Position numbers and translations under genes: made by a program. DNA of 61,358 bases from Streptomyces bambusae (lineage in GTDB: Bacteria; Actinomycetota; Actinomycetes; Streptomycetales; Streptomycetaceae): the NCBI RefSeq assembly GCF_020532645.1, contig NZ_JAJAUZ010000046.1, positions 1-61,358 on the forward strand, read 5' to 3'. This document shows, piece after piece, positions 61,234 through 61,358 of this stretch (position 1 is the first letter of the stretch; each line of letters opens with the position of its first letter). The notes below the pieces were generated by a model. The model searched no databases, had not been told where the DNA came from, and saw only the letters and a list, made by a program, of their open reading frames with translations.

Positions 61234-61271
61234 CCGGTGGCGGTCCCCGCCTCACCGGTGGCGGTCCTGCC
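61221..61271. repeat. 21-bp tandem repeat at the end of the peptidase gene
   Basis: GGTCCCCGCCTGACCGGTGG and the same with one change (CTCACC) occur at 61221 and 61242, with a third partial copy at 61263. The stop codon of the peptidase gene is in the first copy. Confidence 0.8.
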
Positions 61272-61358
61272 GGCAGAGGCGGAGGTGCAGGAATGCAGTC
61301 CGAAATGCCCGGTTCCCTTCGATTCGGGTGCCGGATCGGGCCCGGAGCACCCCGGCGG
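61234..61358. other. end of window, no gene
   Basis: Apart from the repeat nothing is recognised in these last 125 bases. Confidence 0.5.

Overview
The window is from a high-GC actinobacterium, almost certainly Streptomyces or a close relative such as Kitasatospora. Third codon positions are nearly all G or C, GTG starts are common, Shine-Dalgarno sequences are strong, and the gene families are typical: a SpoIIE-type phosphatase with GAF/PAS, DUF1206, DUF6131, a Pls-type NRPS, a rifamycin phosphotransferase and many secreted proteins of unknown role. The short unrelated operons, frequent strand switching, several decayed genes, a MITE-like hairpin and many short tandem repeats suggest an accessory chromosomal region rather than a core one. 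I see no rRNA, tRNA, CRISPR array, prophage or intact transposase.

Layout. 1-815: a decaying 40-bp tandem repeat and non-coding sequence. 816-6926: xdhABC molybdenum hydroxylase operon plus a flavin monooxygenase. 6993-13573: secreted CinY/Het-C-like protein, a GNAT gene with a likely frameshift, a hydrolase, a membrane-anchored beta-propeller, a small protein of unknown role and a secreted PI-PLC-like protein with ChW repeats. 13739-16548: an operator-like repeat in front of a broken CehA/McbA-type gene, a divergent hydroxymethylbilane synthase, two more gene wrecks (methyltransferase, VOC), a CHMI-like isomerase and a lipoprotein. 16557-23893 (minus strand): OsmC, SH3-like protein, MITE-like hairpin, TDT transporter coupled to a radical-copper oxidase, two MFS transporters and a DUF1772 protein. 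24043-28935: ArsR regulator, hydrolase, three envelope proteins, MscS channel. 29198-33112: an NRPS fragment lacking most of its adenylation domain but keeping PCP and reductase, then a divergent TetR/dehydrogenase pair. 33175-38871: SpoIIE phosphatase, small proteins, lipid kinase.

38960-44217 is the most interesting stretch: a three-gene operon with its own promoter and terminator, encoding a small Cys-containing protein, a four-helix membrane protein and a 1298-residue TPR-CHAT protease. It looks like a protease-based conflict or cell-death system. 44294-47005 is a rifamycin phosphotransferase preceded by a rifamycin-associated element. 47130-55636 holds a beta-propeller protein, a divergent EamA/LysR pair, a methyltransferase, two related TagC-like envelope proteins, a TTC38-like protein and a 51-residue membrane protein. 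55796-61233 is a Pls/PosA-type poly(amino acid) synthetase, with an adenylation pocket that reads like lysine, followed by an M1 aminopeptidase.

Local regulation is visible in the DNA. Inverted repeats lie between the divergent ArsR/MFS and TetR/dehydrogenase pairs. The LysR gene has a promoter that predicts a leaderless transcript. A striking AT-rich palindrome lies upstream of the first MFS gene.
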